This document shows positions 9,231 to 18,410 of a DNA stretch of 64,000 nt, in pieces. The first letter of the stretch is position 1. Every line of letters begins with the position of its first letter. Made by a program: the position numbers and the translations under genes. The stretch is from Pseudoxanthomonas sp. CF125 (GTDB lineage Bacteria; Pseudomonadota; Gammaproteobacteria; Xanthomonadales; Xanthomonadaceae), in NCBI RefSeq assembly GCF_900104085.1, contig NZ_FNLD01000001.1, positions 124,001 through 188,000 on the forward strand. The letters are read 5' to 3'. The notes under the pieces are model-generated. The model was not told the origin of the DNA, ran no database searches, and worked only from the letters and a program-made list of their open reading frames with translations.

Positions 9231-9586
9231 ATGCAGTGGCAGGCGGTGGACGGCAGGGCATCCTTTCCCTGGCGGTCAAGGACAAGGCGCAGCTCTACAA
9301 CGCCTATATCCCATACGTGAAGAACGGCGGCATCTTCGTGCCCACGCCGAAGCGTTACTTCCTCGGCGATGAAGTGTTCCTGTTGCTTACGCTCCCCGAT
9401 TCCAGCGAACGCCTGCCGGTCGCCGGCAAGGTCATCTGGGTGACTCCGGTAGGTGCGCAGGGCGCCCGCACGGCCGGCATCGGCGTGCAGTTCGCCGATA
9501 CCAGCGAAGGCGAAGCGATAAAGAGCAAGATCGAAACGCTGCTGGCCGGCACGCTCAACGCGGACAAGCCCACCCATACGATGTAG
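9227..9586 (+). CDS. pilZ: PilZ, type IV pilus assembly protein
   Basis: Single PilZ domain of 119 residues. It contains 'GGIFVPTPKRYFLGDEVF' and 'LPVAGKVIWVTP' and ends DKPTHTM, very like the Xanthomonas PilZ needed for type IV pilus formation, which works with the PilB ATPase and FimX. It lacks the RxxxR and DxSxxG motifs, so it is not expected to bind c-di-GMP. AAAGGAGA (9213-9220) precedes the ATG at 9227, which overlaps the holB stop. It is the last gene of this run. Confidence 0.95.
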   Translation: MNAVAGGGRQGILSLAVKDKAQLYNAYIPYVKNGGIFVPTPKRYFLGDEVFLLLTLPDSSERLPVAGKVIWVTPVGAQGARTAGIGVQFADTSEGEAIKSKIETLLAGTLNADKPTHTM

Positions 9587-9605
9587 GGCCTCGTCTGCTT
9601 CGATG

Positions 9606-9633
9606 AAAAAGCCCGGCATCGCCGGGCTTTTTT
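9606..9633 (+). terminator. Rho-independent terminator after pilZ
   Basis: Stem GCCCGGC/GCCGGGC with an ATC loop, preceded by five A and followed by six T, 20 bases after the pilZ stop. The A-tract makes it potentially active in both directions. Confidence 0.9.
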
Positions 9634-9640
9634 GTAGGCG

Positions 9641-9665
9641 GTAGGTCGGGGCTACGTCCCCGACG
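9641..9665. repeat. REP-like element, GTAGGTCGGGG family (single arm)
   Basis: One copy of GTAGGTCGGGGCTACGTCCC plus a few bases, itself forming a GTCGGGG/CCCCGAC hairpin. A related inverted pair lies at 33406-33478. The following 135 bases, up to 9800, show no recognisable gene. Confidence 0.7.
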
Positions 9666-9800
9666 CGCGGTAATTGAATCCAATCACGCGTCGGCCGCGT
9701 AGAGCCCGTCCCGCACTTGATACGGCGCCGACCAGGCTGAGCAGAGCGAAAATCGCTGCGCAGGCCCTCGTTCTCAGAGTCTGGCGCGTTTGACAGCGCG

Positions 9801-9974
9801 CTAGAGTCCTTTGAACAGATTCCCGAGCAATAACGTCACCAGGCCCGCACACAGAATCCAGAACGCATACCCGGCCAGCGCCGGAATGTAGCCGAGCCTT
9901 GCGGCCACACCGATACCGCCAAACAACAGGGAAAGGAAGAACATGCCCGTGGTTGGGGCGCTGAGATTGAACAT
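9801..9974 (-). CDS. Small hydrophobic membrane protein, unknown
   Basis: A 57-residue frame starting MFNLSAPTTG. Two predicted membrane helices follow (about 11-28 'MFFLSLLFGGIGVAARL' and 33-54 'LAGYAFWILCAGLVTLLLG') and it ends NLFKGL. It resembles short two-helix inner-membrane proteins common in Xanthomonadaceae, but I do not recognise a named family. The frame is open to an upstream ATG at 10037, but that part overlaps a hairpin behind the next gene and is not hydrophobic. The ribosome-binding signal is weak. Confidence 0.6.
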   Translation of the reverse strand: MFNLSAPTTGMFFLSLLFGGIGVAARLGYIPALAGYAFWILCAGLVTLLLGNLFKGL

Positions 9975-10006
9975 GCGGAAGATCCGTCCAGTGGGATTGG
10001 AATTAT

Positions 10007-10032
10007 AAAAGCGAAGCGCCGCAATCGGCGCT
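10007..10032 (-). terminator. Probable terminator after the beta-oxidation gene
   Basis: On the minus strand a 7-bp stem AGCGCCG/CGGCGCT (10015-10032) is followed by TCGC and TTTT, about 12 bases after the stop at 10045. The U-run is short and slightly displaced, so efficiency is uncertain. Confidence 0.5.
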
Positions 10033-10044
10033 CGCATAACATAA

Positions 10045-12111
10045 TCAGACGACCGGACCGCGCAGCGCCGACGAATCCCAGCCTGGCCGCGGCGCGAAAC
10101 GATCGCCGTACCGGCCCTGCAGTACCTTGAGCTTCTCGACCAGCGCGTCGGCGCCGGTGGCCTTGATGTACTCGATGGGGCCGCCGCGGAACGGGGCGAA
10201 GCCGGTGCCGAAAATCACGCCCGCATCCAGCAGGTCGGAATCGCTGACCACACCGTCGTGCAGGCAGGCGACCGCCTCGTTGAGCAGCGGCAACACCAGA
10301 CGGTCCTCCAGATCGGAAGGCGCCTGATAGTCCTTGGCCACTTCCGGCTTCACCGCCTTGCCGTTTTCCCATTTGTAGAGTCCCTGGCCGTCCTTCTTGC
10401 CGCGCTTGCCCGGCTCAGGCGGCGTGGACAGCGCGGCGGGGATCGGCAGGCCAAGGAAAGGAGCAAGTTCCTTGCCCACGCCGGAAGCCACATCCAATCC
10501 CACCGTATCGATCAGTTCGATCGGTCCCATCGGCATGCCGAACTTCACTGCGGCCTTGTCGATTACAGGGCCCGGGACGCCTTCGGAATAGGCGGTCACC
10601 GCCTCCAGCATGTAAGGGAACAGCACGCGGTTGACCAGGAAGCCCGGCGTGCCGGCTACCGGCACGGCCAGTTTGTCGATCGCCTTGCAGAAAGCGGCCA
10701 GGCGTTTTTCGGTTTCCGGAGCCATGCCGTCGTGGCGGATGATCTCCACCAAAGGCATCTGCGCGACCGGATTGAAGTAGTGCAGGCCGGCGAACTGCGC
10801 AGGGCGCTGGATATGCTCGCGCAGCTCGGTCAGCGGAATGGAGGAGGTGTTGGTGGTCAGCAGCGCGTCGGCTTTGAGGCGCGGTTCGATGCTCTGGTAC
10901 AGATCGCGCTTGGCCTCCGGGTTTTCGATGATCGCTTCGATCACCAGATCCGCATCGGCTACTCCCGCGCCGGCCAGATCGCTTTTCAGCCGCGCCACCA
11001 CCGCAGGACGCTTCGCATCGTCCTTCACCTTCTTGTTGAACAAATCGGTGGCCCGGGTCAGTGCGACGTCGATGAAGCGCTGCTCGCGATCCTGCAGGGT
11101 GACTTCGAAGCCTTTGTAGGCCGACCACGCCGCGATGTCTCCACCCATCACCCCTGCGCCGACCACGTGCACGTGCTTGATCCCATGATCCTTGCCGCCC
11201 TGGCTTTTCAGGCGCTCCTGCAGGAAGAAGATCCGCACCAGGTTGCGCGCGGTCGGCGTGCTGGCCAGCTTGACCACGCTGCGCCGTTCCGCGTCCAGGC
11301 GGGCCTGGATACTGCCGCCGCCGCTGCGCTTCCAGGTATCGATCAATGCGTACGGAGCGGGGTAGTGTTCCTTGCGCGCCTTGCGGGCGACCTGCTTGGC
11401 CATCTGCGGCGCCAGGATCTGCCGCGCCAGCCAGGTGTTGCTGATCCATCCCAGGAAGCGCTGCTTGAACGGGCGAACGGTCCCTTTCTGCGCCATGGCG
11501 ACGGCCGCATCCAGCAACAGAGCCGGTTCCACCACCTTATCGACCAGCCCCATGGCTCGTGCCGCCGGCGCGGACACCGTGCGTCCGGTCAGCATCAGGT
11601 CCATCGCCGCCGGCGCGCCGATCAGCCGCGGCAGCCGCGCACTGCCTCCCCAGCCCGGAAAGATGCCCAGCATCACTTCCGGCAGGCCGATGCGGGTGGA
11701 CTGATCGCTTGAAGCGACGCGATAGCGGCAAGCCAGCGAAATTTCGGTGCCGCCGCCCATGCAGTGGCCATGGATGGCCGAAACCGTGGGACAGGGCAGT
11801 TCCGCCAGTTTTTGGAACACGGCCTGGCCGCGACGGATCGCATCGTTGACCGTGCCTTTGCGGTCGAAGTCCTGGAATTCCTTCAAGTCCGCGCCGGCGA
11901 TGAAGCCGGCAGGTTTGAGCGAACGGATCACCACGCCCTTGGGCGGATCGATGGCGATGCGTTCGATCAGGTCGCCCAGTTCGATCAGCACATCCTGCGA
12001 CAGCGCATTGACCGGTGCGCCCTGGCGATCAAGGCTGAGCACAACGATGCCGTCCTCGCGCGACTCCGTCTGCCAGTGACTGAATCGGAGCCCATCGAAG
12101 CTTGCTGCCAT
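10045..12111 (-). CDS. Bifunctional enoyl-CoA hydratase / 3-hydroxyacyl-CoA dehydrogenase
   Basis: Fatty-acid oxidation multienzyme of 688 residues, the alpha-subunit type (FadB/FadJ). The N-terminal crotonase domain contains 'GADLKEF', 'HGHCMGGGTEISLACRYRVA' and 'GLPEVMLGIFPGWGG'. The NAD-binding domain begins at 'VVGAGVMGGDIA' and the dehydrogenase core has 'LHYFNPVAQMPLVEII'. It hydrates enoyl-CoA and then oxidises the 3-hydroxyacyl-CoA. No thiolase partner (FadA/FadI) is adjacent. The ATG at 12111 begins MAASFDGL; upstream in-frame residues are not conserved-looking. FadB versus FadJ cannot be decided here. Confidence 0.9.
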   Translation of the reverse strand: MAASFDGLRFSHWQTESREDGIVVLSLDRQGAPVNALSQDVLIELGDLIERIAIDPPKGVVIRSLKPAGFIAGADLKEFQDFDRKGTVNDAIRRGQAVFQKLAELPCPTVSAIHGHCMGGGTEISLACRYRVASSDQSTRIGLPEVMLGIFPGWGGSARLPRLIGAPAAMDLMLTGRTVSAPAARAMGLVDKVVEPALLLDAAVAMAQKGTVRPFKQRFLGWISNTWLARQILAPQMAKQVARKARKEHYPAPYALIDTWKRSGGGSIQARLDAERRSVVKLASTPTARNLVRIFFLQERLKSQGGKDHGIKHVHVVGAGVMGGDIAAWSAYKGFEVTLQDREQRFIDVALTRATDLFNKKVKDDAKRPAVVARLKSDLAGAGVADADLVIEAIIENPEAKRDLYQSIEPRLKADALLTTNTSSIPLTELREHIQRPAQFAGLHYFNPVAQMPLVEIIRHDGMAPETEKRLAAFCKAIDKLAVPVAGTPGFLVNRVLFPYMLEAVTAYSEGVPGPVIDKAAVKFGMPMGPIELIDTVGLDVASGVGKELAPFLGLPIPAALSTPPEPGKRGKKDGQGLYKWENGKAVKPEVAKDYQAPSDLEDRLVLPLLNEAVACLHDGVVSDSDLLDAGVIFGTGFAPFRGGPIEYIKATGADALVEKLKVLQGRYGDRFAPRPGWDSSALRGPVV

Positions 12112-12274
12112 GATCAAACCATCCGTTCGCGTATGGGTAAGACGACTATCATCCCGAGGTTGTTTAACCCACGTCAAATCCCCACTGATAGAAAGGGACA
12201 TGACCGGCGGCATGGGCATGGACTTGGCGTTTGAGGTTAAATCCTTGATAAGGAAGCCGTTTAAGTGGGCTTCT

Positions 12275-12301
12275 GAACTTTTTTCCGCAATAGCGGTCAC
12301 A
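12275..12301 (+). promoter_or_regulatory. Candidate sigma-E-type promoter of rpoE
   Basis: GAACTT (12275-12280), 15 bases, then GTCACA (12296-12301). The GAACTT element is the characteristic -35 of RpoE-type sigma factors, and the -10 fits a GTCnnA-like box. It lies 41 bases before the rpoE ATG, which suggests autoregulation. No transcription start is known. Confidence 0.6.
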
Positions 12302-12342
12302 GTGCTCGGTCATCAGCCGAGCCGACAGGAGTGCGGCCCGGC

Positions 12343-12987
12343 ATGGCCGATGTGGATACACAAACCCCAAAGGACAGCGCTCCACCACAGGAGTTGGACC
12401 TCGAGCTTGTCAGGCGTGTCCAGCGTGGCGACAGCGCGGCATTCGATCTGCTGGTGCGCAAGTACCAGCACCGGATAGTCGCCCTGATCGGACGCTACAT
12501 CCATGACTGGAGCGAGTGCCAGGACGTCGCCCAGGACACCTTCATGCGCGCTTATCGTGCAATGGGGAATTTCCGCGGCGATGCGCAGTTCTACACGTGG
12601 TTACATCGGATCGCAGTGAATACAGCCAAGAACCATCTAGTCGCCCATAACCGCCGCCCGCCGACCGACGACGTCGACGCCAGCGATGCCGAGCAGTACG
12701 ACACCGGCAGCCGCTTGCGCGACACCGATACTCCGGAACGGGAATTGATGCGCCAGGAACTGGAGCGCACGGTGATGAAGGCGGTGGATGCCTTGCCTGA
12801 GGAACTGCGTACCGCCATCACCCTGCGCGAAGTGGAAGGAATGAGCTACGAAGAAATCGCGCAGAAGATGGATTGCCCCATCGGCACGGTGCGCTCGCGC
12901 ATCTTCCGTGCCCGTGAGGCCATTGATGCCGAACTTCGGCCTTTGGTCGATTCCGAAAGCGCTACCCGGGAGCGTGCACGCTCATGA
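12343..12987 (+). CDS. rpoE: RNA polymerase sigma factor RpoE (envelope stress)
   Basis: ECF sigma factor of 214 residues. Region 2 spans about residues 20-90 ('LVRKYQHRIVALIGRYIHD', 'DVAQDTFMRAYRA') and region 4 has 'LPEELRTAITLREVEGMSYE' with the DNA-binding helix 'GTVRSRIFRAREA'. It directs transcription of envelope-stress genes. AGGAG at 12327-12331 favours the ATG at 12343, though a GTG at 12331 is also open. It overlaps the anti-sigma gene (ATGA) and is followed by a MucD-like protease, the usual rpoE-rseA-mucD arrangement. Confidence 0.95.
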   Translation: MADVDTQTPKDSAPPQELDLELVRRVQRGDSAAFDLLVRKYQHRIVALIGRYIHDWSECQDVAQDTFMRAYRAMGNFRGDAQFYTWLHRIAVNTAKNHLVAHNRRPPTDDVDASDAEQYDTGSRLRDTDTPERELMRQELERTVMKAVDALPEELRTAITLREVEGMSYEEIAQKMDCPIGTVRSRIFRAREAIDAELRPLVDSESATRERARS

Positions 12988-13856
12988 CTACCGACAAGAT
13001 AGACAGCCATTATTTCCAGCAGCTCTCCGCCCTGATGGACGGCGACCTGCCGCCCGACCAGGCGCGCTTCCTGCTGCGCCGGATGGAACACGACACCGAA
13101 CTCACCGGCTGCTGGGAGCGCTGGCAGTTGTGCGGCGATGCCCTGCGCGGACAAGCGCAGGCTCCGGCCCCCGCCGGTTTCGCCGATCGTATTTCTGCGG
13201 CCATAGCGGCCGAACCGCTGCCTTCGGCCGCAAATTCGGCATCGCCACGATTCCGCAGCAATTTGGCCAAATGGGGCGGCGGTGCGCTGGCGGCTTCGGT
13301 AGCGGCCATCGCGCTGTTTATGGTGCGCCAGCAGGTTCCCGATGAGGCTCCTCCGCAGGCGGCACCTGCGGTAGCCAATCAATCGCCGGCTGCGCCTCCC
13401 ACGGCTTCGCCCGAGCCTGCGCTGCGGGCGGCCGCTACCGTCACCGCGGCCAGTGTCGCGGTCGCCAGCGTTCCCCGCCGCCAGAACGATGCAAGGCGCA
13501 GCGCGACCCGCAACCAGCAGGCTGCCCGCAATGCCGCTGCTGCGCGTAACGCCCAGCCGGACCGGGCGGTGGCTTCGGCTGCGCTGCCTGTGATCAATAC
13601 TCTGGCCAGGGCACCAGCCGGCACTGGTGCCAATGCTGGCAATGCACACGATCCGTTCTCAAACGTACAGATCAACGCCCCGGCAGCCCGGCCGTGGCCG
13701 CGCGCGGTGCTGCCGCAGTATTCCTCCGGCAGCGGCGCGTTCAATGCCGACTATTCGACCGACCGCGCCGCGCAGACGTTCTACCCCTTCGAGCCCCGCC
13801 TGCCGGTCACTCCGCCGGTCGCGCCGCCCGAAGAAACCGCGCCGCGCGATCGCTGA
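12984..13856 (+). CDS. rseA: Anti-sigma-E factor RseA/MucA-like
   Basis: A 290-residue membrane protein. The N-terminal RseA domain ('QQLSALMDGDLPPDQARFLL', 'CWERWQLCGDALRG') is cytoplasmic and should bind RpoE. One membrane segment lies at about 98-115, followed by a long Ala/Pro-rich periplasmic region. In the known pathway, regulated proteolysis of such proteins frees RpoE. The start overlaps the rpoE stop. The periplasmic part is low-complexity and longer than in E. coli RseA (216 residues). Confidence 0.9.
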   Translation: MTTDKIDSHYFQQLSALMDGDLPPDQARFLLRRMEHDTELTGCWERWQLCGDALRGQAQAPAPAGFADRISAAIAAEPLPSAANSASPRFRSNLAKWGGGALAASVAAIALFMVRQQVPDEAPPQAAPAVANQSPAAPPTASPEPALRAAATVTAASVAVASVPRRQNDARRSATRNQQAARNAAAARNAQPDRAVASAALPVINTLARAPAGTGANAGNAHDPFSNVQINAPAARPWPRAVLPQYSSGSGAFNADYSTDRAAQTFYPFEPRLPVTPPVAPPEETAPRDR

Positions 13857-13967
13857 AGCAAGGTTGCCCGCACTTCGGCCGCGAGTCGATGACAGCTGCG
13901 AACCAATGCAACGTCGGCCCCCAGTTTTCCACTCAACCCAACCCATACCTATCGAGGCATGCGTTCG

Positions 13968-15497
13968 ATGAATTCCAGTGTCCGTAATAGCTTGTTCGGC
14001 CTGTTGGTCCTCACTACTCCGCTGGCCGCCTGCGCGCAGCAGCCGGCCGCCACGGCGCAAGGCGCAGCTCCGGCTGCGGTCAGTTCCATTGCGCAGAGCA
14101 GCGCCCCGCAAATCGTCACCGGACTTCCGGATTTCACCCAGCTGGTGGAGCAGGTGGGTCCTGGCGTGGTGAATATCGAGGCCAAGGTCGGCGCTCGCCA
14201 GGTATCGCGCGAACAGCAGCAGATGCCCGACGAAGAAGACATACCGGAAATTTTCCGTCGCTTCTTCGGCCCGGGCATGCCCGGTGGACCGCAACAGCCG
14301 CAGCGCCGCGGCACCTCGATGGGCAGCGGCTTCATCATTTCGCCGGATGGTTATGTGTTGACCAATCACCATGTGGTCGATGGCGCGGACACGGTCACAG
14401 TCAAGCTGTCCGACCGGCGAGAACTTGTCGCTAAGGTCATCGGCAGCGACCAGCAGTACGACGTGGCGCTGCTCAAGATCGAAGCCAAAAACCTGCCCTC
14501 TATCCGGCTGGGCGATTCGAACACCCTCAAGCCGGGCCAGTGGGTCGTCGCCATCGGATCGCCGTTCGGGCTGGATCATTCCGTCACCGCCGGCATCGTC
14601 AGCGCGACCGGACGCAGCAATCCTTATGCAGACCAGCGCTACGTTCCCTTCATCCAGACCGACGTGGCGATCAACCAGGGCAATTCCGGTGGCCCGCTGC
14701 TCAACACGCGCGGCGAAGTGGTCGGCATCAACTCCCAGATCTTTTCGGCGTCCGGTGGCTACATGGGCATCAGCTTCGCCATTCCGATCGATTTGGCAAT
14801 GAGTGCGGTCGAACAACTTAAGAAGACCGGCAAGGTGAGTCGTGGTCAGCTCGGCGTACAGGTCGGGGTGCTCACAGCCGATCTGGCAGCTGCGGCCAAA
14901 GCTCCGGATACGCGAGGAGCCCTGATCAACGAAGTGCTCGACGGCAGCGCTGCGGAGAAAGCCGGGCTGGAGGCTGGCGACATCATCCGTTCGGTCAACG
15001 GCAGCGAGATCGTGACTTCGAGCGATTTGCCTCCCAGGATCGGTGCTATGGCGCCTGGTTCCAAGGTTACGCTCGGAATCCTGCGCGACGGCAGGTCGCG
15101 CGATGTCGTGGTCACTCTTTCCGTCCTGGAGGACGGGGCGTCGTTGGCAGACTCGGGCGGGGCATCTCCCGCACCTGAGTCCGATTCCGCTGCGCCGAGT
15201 GCATCAGCCCTGCTGGGGATTTCCGTGGGCGAGTTGGATGCAGCGACACGCAAGCAACTCGGCCTTAAGGCGGGAGAGGGCGTCCGGATTACCCGTGTCG
15301 AGGGCCAATCGGCCACCGAGGCCGGCCTGGCGCCGGGAATTGTGATTCTCCAGGTGGGGCGTCGACCGGTTGGCAGCATCGCCGCATTCAATCAGGAAAT
15401 TCGAGGAATAAAGGCCGGCGACGTGATCATGTTGCTGGTCCGTAGCCCGCGTGGGGGCACCGCTTTCGTGGCGCTCACCGCCGGCCAGGACGACTGA
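13968..15497 (+). CDS. mucD: DegP/MucD-type periplasmic serine protease
   Basis: HtrA-family protease that degrades misfolded envelope proteins; part of the RpoE stress response. The 509-residue protein has an N-terminal signal with LAAC, which fits a lipobox with Cys22, so it may be a lipoprotein. The triad is His135 (NHHVVDG), Asp165 (YDVALLK) and Ser240 (GNSGGP), followed by two PDZ domains (about 285-375 and 410-500). I chose the ATG at 13968 because GAGG at 13954-13957 is too close to the ATG at 13959; nine bases of difference remain uncertain. Confidence 0.94.
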   Translation: MNSSVRNSLFGLLVLTTPLAACAQQPAATAQGAAPAAVSSIAQSSAPQIVTGLPDFTQLVEQVGPGVVNIEAKVGARQVSREQQQMPDEEDIPEIFRRFFGPGMPGGPQQPQRRGTSMGSGFIISPDGYVLTNHHVVDGADTVTVKLSDRRELVAKVIGSDQQYDVALLKIEAKNLPSIRLGDSNTLKPGQWVVAIGSPFGLDHSVTAGIVSATGRSNPYADQRYVPFIQTDVAINQGNSGGPLLNTRGEVVGINSQIFSASGGYMGISFAIPIDLAMSAVEQLKKTGKVSRGQLGVQVGVLTADLAAAAKAPDTRGALINEVLDGSAAEKAGLEAGDIIRSVNGSEIVTSSDLPPRIGAMAPGSKVTLGILRDGRSRDVVVTLSVLEDGASLADSGGASPAPESDSAAPSASALLGISVGELDAATRKQLGLKAGEGVRITRVEGQSATEAGLAPGIVILQVGRRPVGSIAAFNQEIRGIKAGDVIMLLVRSPRGGTAFVALTAGQDD

Positions 15498-15614
15498 GCC
15501 GGCCCCGAGACGTAAAACAGGGCCGCCGTGCTGGAACACAGCACGGCGGCCTGTCGCCTGCAGCCGTGCGATAATGCGCCGTTATTCATTCTGACGGCCC
15601 TTGCGGCCGCCCCC

Positions 15615-17408
15615 ATGCAGCACATCCGCAATTTCTCCATCATCGCCCACGTCGACCACGGCAAATCCACCTTGGCCGACCGCATCATCCAGCTTTGCGG
15701 CGGTCTTGAGGCCCGCGAAATGGAAGCGCAGGTACTCGACTCCAACCCGATCGAGCGCGAGCGCGGCATCACCATCAAGGCCCAGTCCGTGTCCCTGCCG
15801 TATACGGCCAAGGACGGGGTGACCTACCAGCTGAACTTCATCGACACCCCCGGCCATGTGGACTTCAGCTATGAAGTCTCGCGCTCGCTGGCCGCCTGCG
15901 AGGGTGCGCTGCTGGTGGTGGACGCCGCCCAGGGCGTGGAAGCCCAATCCGTGGCCAACTGCTACACCGCGGTGGAGCAGGGCCTGGAAGTGGTGCCGGT
16001 GATCAACAAGATCGACTTGCCCACCGCCGACATCGAAAAGGTGAAGGCCGAAATCGAGGCGGTGATAGGCATCGACGCCGAGGACGCGGTGGCCATCAGC
16101 GCCAAGACCGGTCTGAACGTGGTCGACGTGCTGGAAGCCATCGTCAAGCGAATTCCCGCGCCGGTCCCGCGCGACACCGACAAGCTGCAGGCGCTGATCA
16201 TCGACTCCTGGTTCGACAACTACCTGGGCGTGGTCTCGCTGGTACGGGTGATGCAGGGCGAGATCGTGCCCGGCACCAAGATGCTGGTCATGTCCACCGG
16301 CCGCACCCACCTGGTCGACAAGGTGGGCGTATTCACTCCCAAGCGCAAAGAGCTGAAGAAGCTCGGCGCCGGCGAAGTGGGCTGGATCAACGCCTCGATC
16401 AAGGATGTGCACGGTGCGCCGGTCGGCGACACCCTCACCCTGGCCAGCGATCCGGCGTCCAAGCCGCTGCCCGGCTTCCAGGAAATGCAGCCGCGCGTGT
16501 TCGCCGGCCTGTTCCCGGTGGACGCCGACGACTACCCGGACCTGCGCGAAGCGCTGGAAAAGCTGCGCCTCAACGACGCCGCGCTGCGCTTCGAGCCGGA
16601 AAGCTCCGAGGCCATGGGCTTCGGTTTCCGCTGCGGCTTCCTGGGCATGCTGCACATGGAGATCGTGCAGGAGCGCCTGGAGCGCGAATACGACCTCAAC
16701 CTGATCAGCACCGCGCCCACCGTGGTCTATGAAGTGCTGAAGACCGACGGCACCATCCTCAGCCTGGACAATCCGTCCAAGCTTCCGCAGACCAACCTGA
16801 TCGACGAGATCCGCGAGCCGATCATCCGCGCCAACGTGCTGACCCCGCCGGACTATGTGGGCAACGTCATCACCCTGTGCGAAGAAAAGCGCGGCCGCCA
16901 GATCAGCATCAATTACCTGGGCTCGCAGGTGCAGATCAGCTACGAACTGCCGATGGCCGAAGTGGTGCTGGATTTCTTCGATCGGCTCAAGTCGGTGTCG
17001 CGCGGCTACGCGTCGCTGGACTATCACTTCCTGCGTTTTGAAGCCGGTCCGTTCGTGCGCGTGGACACGCTGATCAACGGCGACAAAGTGGATGCGCTGT
17101 CGCTGATCGTGCACCGCCAGTACGCCGACCGCCGCGGTCGCGAACTGACCGAGAAGATGCGTGAACTGATCCCCCGGCAGATGTTCGACGTGGCCATCCA
17201 GGCCGCCGTCGGCGCCCAGGTGATCGCCCGCAGCACGGTCAAGGCGATGCGCAAGAACGTGCTGGCCAAATGCTATGGTGGCGACATAAGCCGCAAGAAG
17301 AAGCTTCTGGAAAAGCAGAAGGAAGGCAAGAAGCGCATGAAGCAGGTGGGCAGCGTGGAGATTCCGCAGGAAGCGTTCCTGGCCGTACTGCAGATGGACA
17401 ACAAGTAA
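15615..17408 (+). CDS. lepA: Elongation factor 4 (LepA)
   Basis: Ribosome-associated GTPase of 597 residues, the normal LepA length. It has AHVDHGKST (G1, 11-19), '[12 protein letters not shown]' (G3), NKID (G4), and the LepA-specific C-terminal domain with '[20 protein letters not shown]'. It starts at ATG 15615, the beginning of the conserved [16 protein letters not shown]. It stands between mucD and lepB as in other Xanthomonadaceae. Confidence 0.97.
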   Translation: MQHIRNFSIIAHVDHGKSTLADRIIQLCGGLEAREMEAQVLDSNPIERERGITIKAQSVSLPYTAKDGVTYQLNFIDTPGHVDFSYEVSRSLAACEGALLVVDAAQGVEAQSVANCYTAVEQGLEVVPVINKIDLPTADIEKVKAEIEAVIGIDAEDAVAISAKTGLNVVDVLEAIVKRIPAPVPRDTDKLQALIIDSWFDNYLGVVSLVRVMQGEIVPGTKMLVMSTGRTHLVDKVGVFTPKRKELKKLGAGEVGWINASIKDVHGAPVGDTLTLASDPASKPLPGFQEMQPRVFAGLFPVDADDYPDLREALEKLRLNDAALRFEPESSEAMGFGFRCGFLGMLHMEIVQERLEREYDLNLISTAPTVVYEVLKTDGTILSLDNPSKLPQTNLIDEIREPIIRANVLTPPDYVGNVITLCEEKRGRQISINYLGSQVQISYELPMAEVVLDFFDRLKSVSRGYASLDYHFLRFEAGPFVRVDTLINGDKVDALSLIVHRQYADRRGRELTEKMRELIPRQMFDVAIQAAVGAQVIARSTVKAMRKNVLAKCYGGDISRKKKLLEKQKEGKKRMKQVGSVEIPQEAFLAVLQMDNK

Positions 17409-17414
17409 TTTCTT

Positions 17415-17540
17415 ACCCTTCTCCCTGCGGGAGAAGGTGCCCGAAGGGCGGATGAGGGTACGGCGAAGTCCAGATGATTGAACCATCTTGACTTCGCCGT
17501 ACCCTCACCCCAACCCCTCTCCCGGTGGGAGAGGGGCTTA
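17415..17540. repeat. Inverted repeat between lepA and lepB
   Basis: Core 17-base perfect arms (17454-17470 and 17490-17506, GAGGGTACGGCGAAGTC and its complement) flanked by weaker complementary stretches. Inside these are two small palindromes (CTCCCTGCGGGAG and CTCTCCCGGTGGGAGAG). It may form a large cruciform or RNA hairpin between the two genes. It ends 15 bases before the lepB start. Confidence 0.8.
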
Positions 17541-17554
17541 TCAACGGAGTGTGT

Positions 17555-18382
17555 ATGGTCTGGTTCGAAACAATCCTGGTAGTGCTCACCCTGCTGACCG
17601 GTTTCATCTGGCTGCTGGACAAGCTGTTCCTGGCCAAGCGTCGCGCCGCGCGCAGCGGTTTGCTGGACGAAGAGCCGGTGCTGGTCGACTATTCGCGCGC
17701 GTTCTTCCCGGTGTTGGCCATCGTGTTGATCCTGCGCAGCTTCATCGCCGAGCCCTACAAGATCCCGTCGGCCTCGATGATGCCCAATCTGCTGATCGGC
17801 GATTTCATCCTGGTCAACAAGTTCGCCTACGGCCTGCGTCTGCCGATCAACAACAAGAAGTTCATTTCCATCGGCGAGCCCAAGCGCGGCGATGTGGTGG
17901 TGTTCAAGCCGCCGCACGACCCGGAAAACAACTGGATCAAGCGCGTGATCGGGCTGCCGGGCGACCGCATCTCGTTCCAGGGCAACACCCTGACGGTCAA
18001 CGGCCAGGCCATGACCTACAAGATGCTGGGCACCTACACCGGGCGCGGCGTGGCCCAGGGCACCGACAGCGCGGCGTTGCTGGAAGAGGATCTGCCGGGC
18101 CGTCCCCACAAGGTGCTGGAGGGGCTGGACAACCTGGTGGGCGCCGGAGAGTGGGAAGTGCCGGCTGGGTACTATTTCGTGATGGGCGACAATCGTGATA
18201 ATAGCGAGGACGGCCGTTTGTGGCCGGAGATCAGCCCGAAGGACGGTTCGCCGATCCCGAACCACAACTTCCTGCCGGAGAAGGACCTGCGCGGCAAGGC
18301 GTTCCTGATCTGGCTGAACTGTGAAGGCTGGTTCTGCAAGGGGAGTTTCGATGCGTCCAGGATCGGAACCAAGATCCAATAA
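17555..18382 (+). CDS. lepB: Signal peptidase I
   Basis: Inner-membrane protease that removes signal peptides from exported proteins. The 275-residue protein has two membrane segments (about 3-21 and 51-66), nucleophile Ser74 in IPSASMMP, general base Lys129 in NWIKRVIGLPGD, and the C-terminal 'VMGDNRDNSEDGR' block. GGAG at 17546-17549 supports the ATG at 17555. It is followed by a DUF4845 protein, rnc and era, a conserved order. Confidence 0.96.
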   Translation: MVWFETILVVLTLLTGFIWLLDKLFLAKRRAARSGLLDEEPVLVDYSRAFFPVLAIVLILRSFIAEPYKIPSASMMPNLLIGDFILVNKFAYGLRLPINNKKFISIGEPKRGDVVVFKPPHDPENNWIKRVIGLPGDRISFQGNTLTVNGQAMTYKMLGTYTGRGVAQGTDSAALLEEDLPGRPHKVLEGLDNLVGAGEWEVPAGYYFVMGDNRDNSEDGRLWPEISPKDGSPIPNHNFLPEKDLRGKAFLIWLNCEGWFCKGSFDASRIGTKIQ

Positions 18383-18410
18383 CCAAGTTGTCTGACCGGG
18401 GATAAGGCAT

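Noticed and set aside
9661-9800. Possible tRNA or small RNA in the gap after pilZ
   Set aside because: Complementary ends (GTCGGC/GCCGAC) exist on the minus strand, but no cloverleaf, T-loop or CCA-type end could be made.
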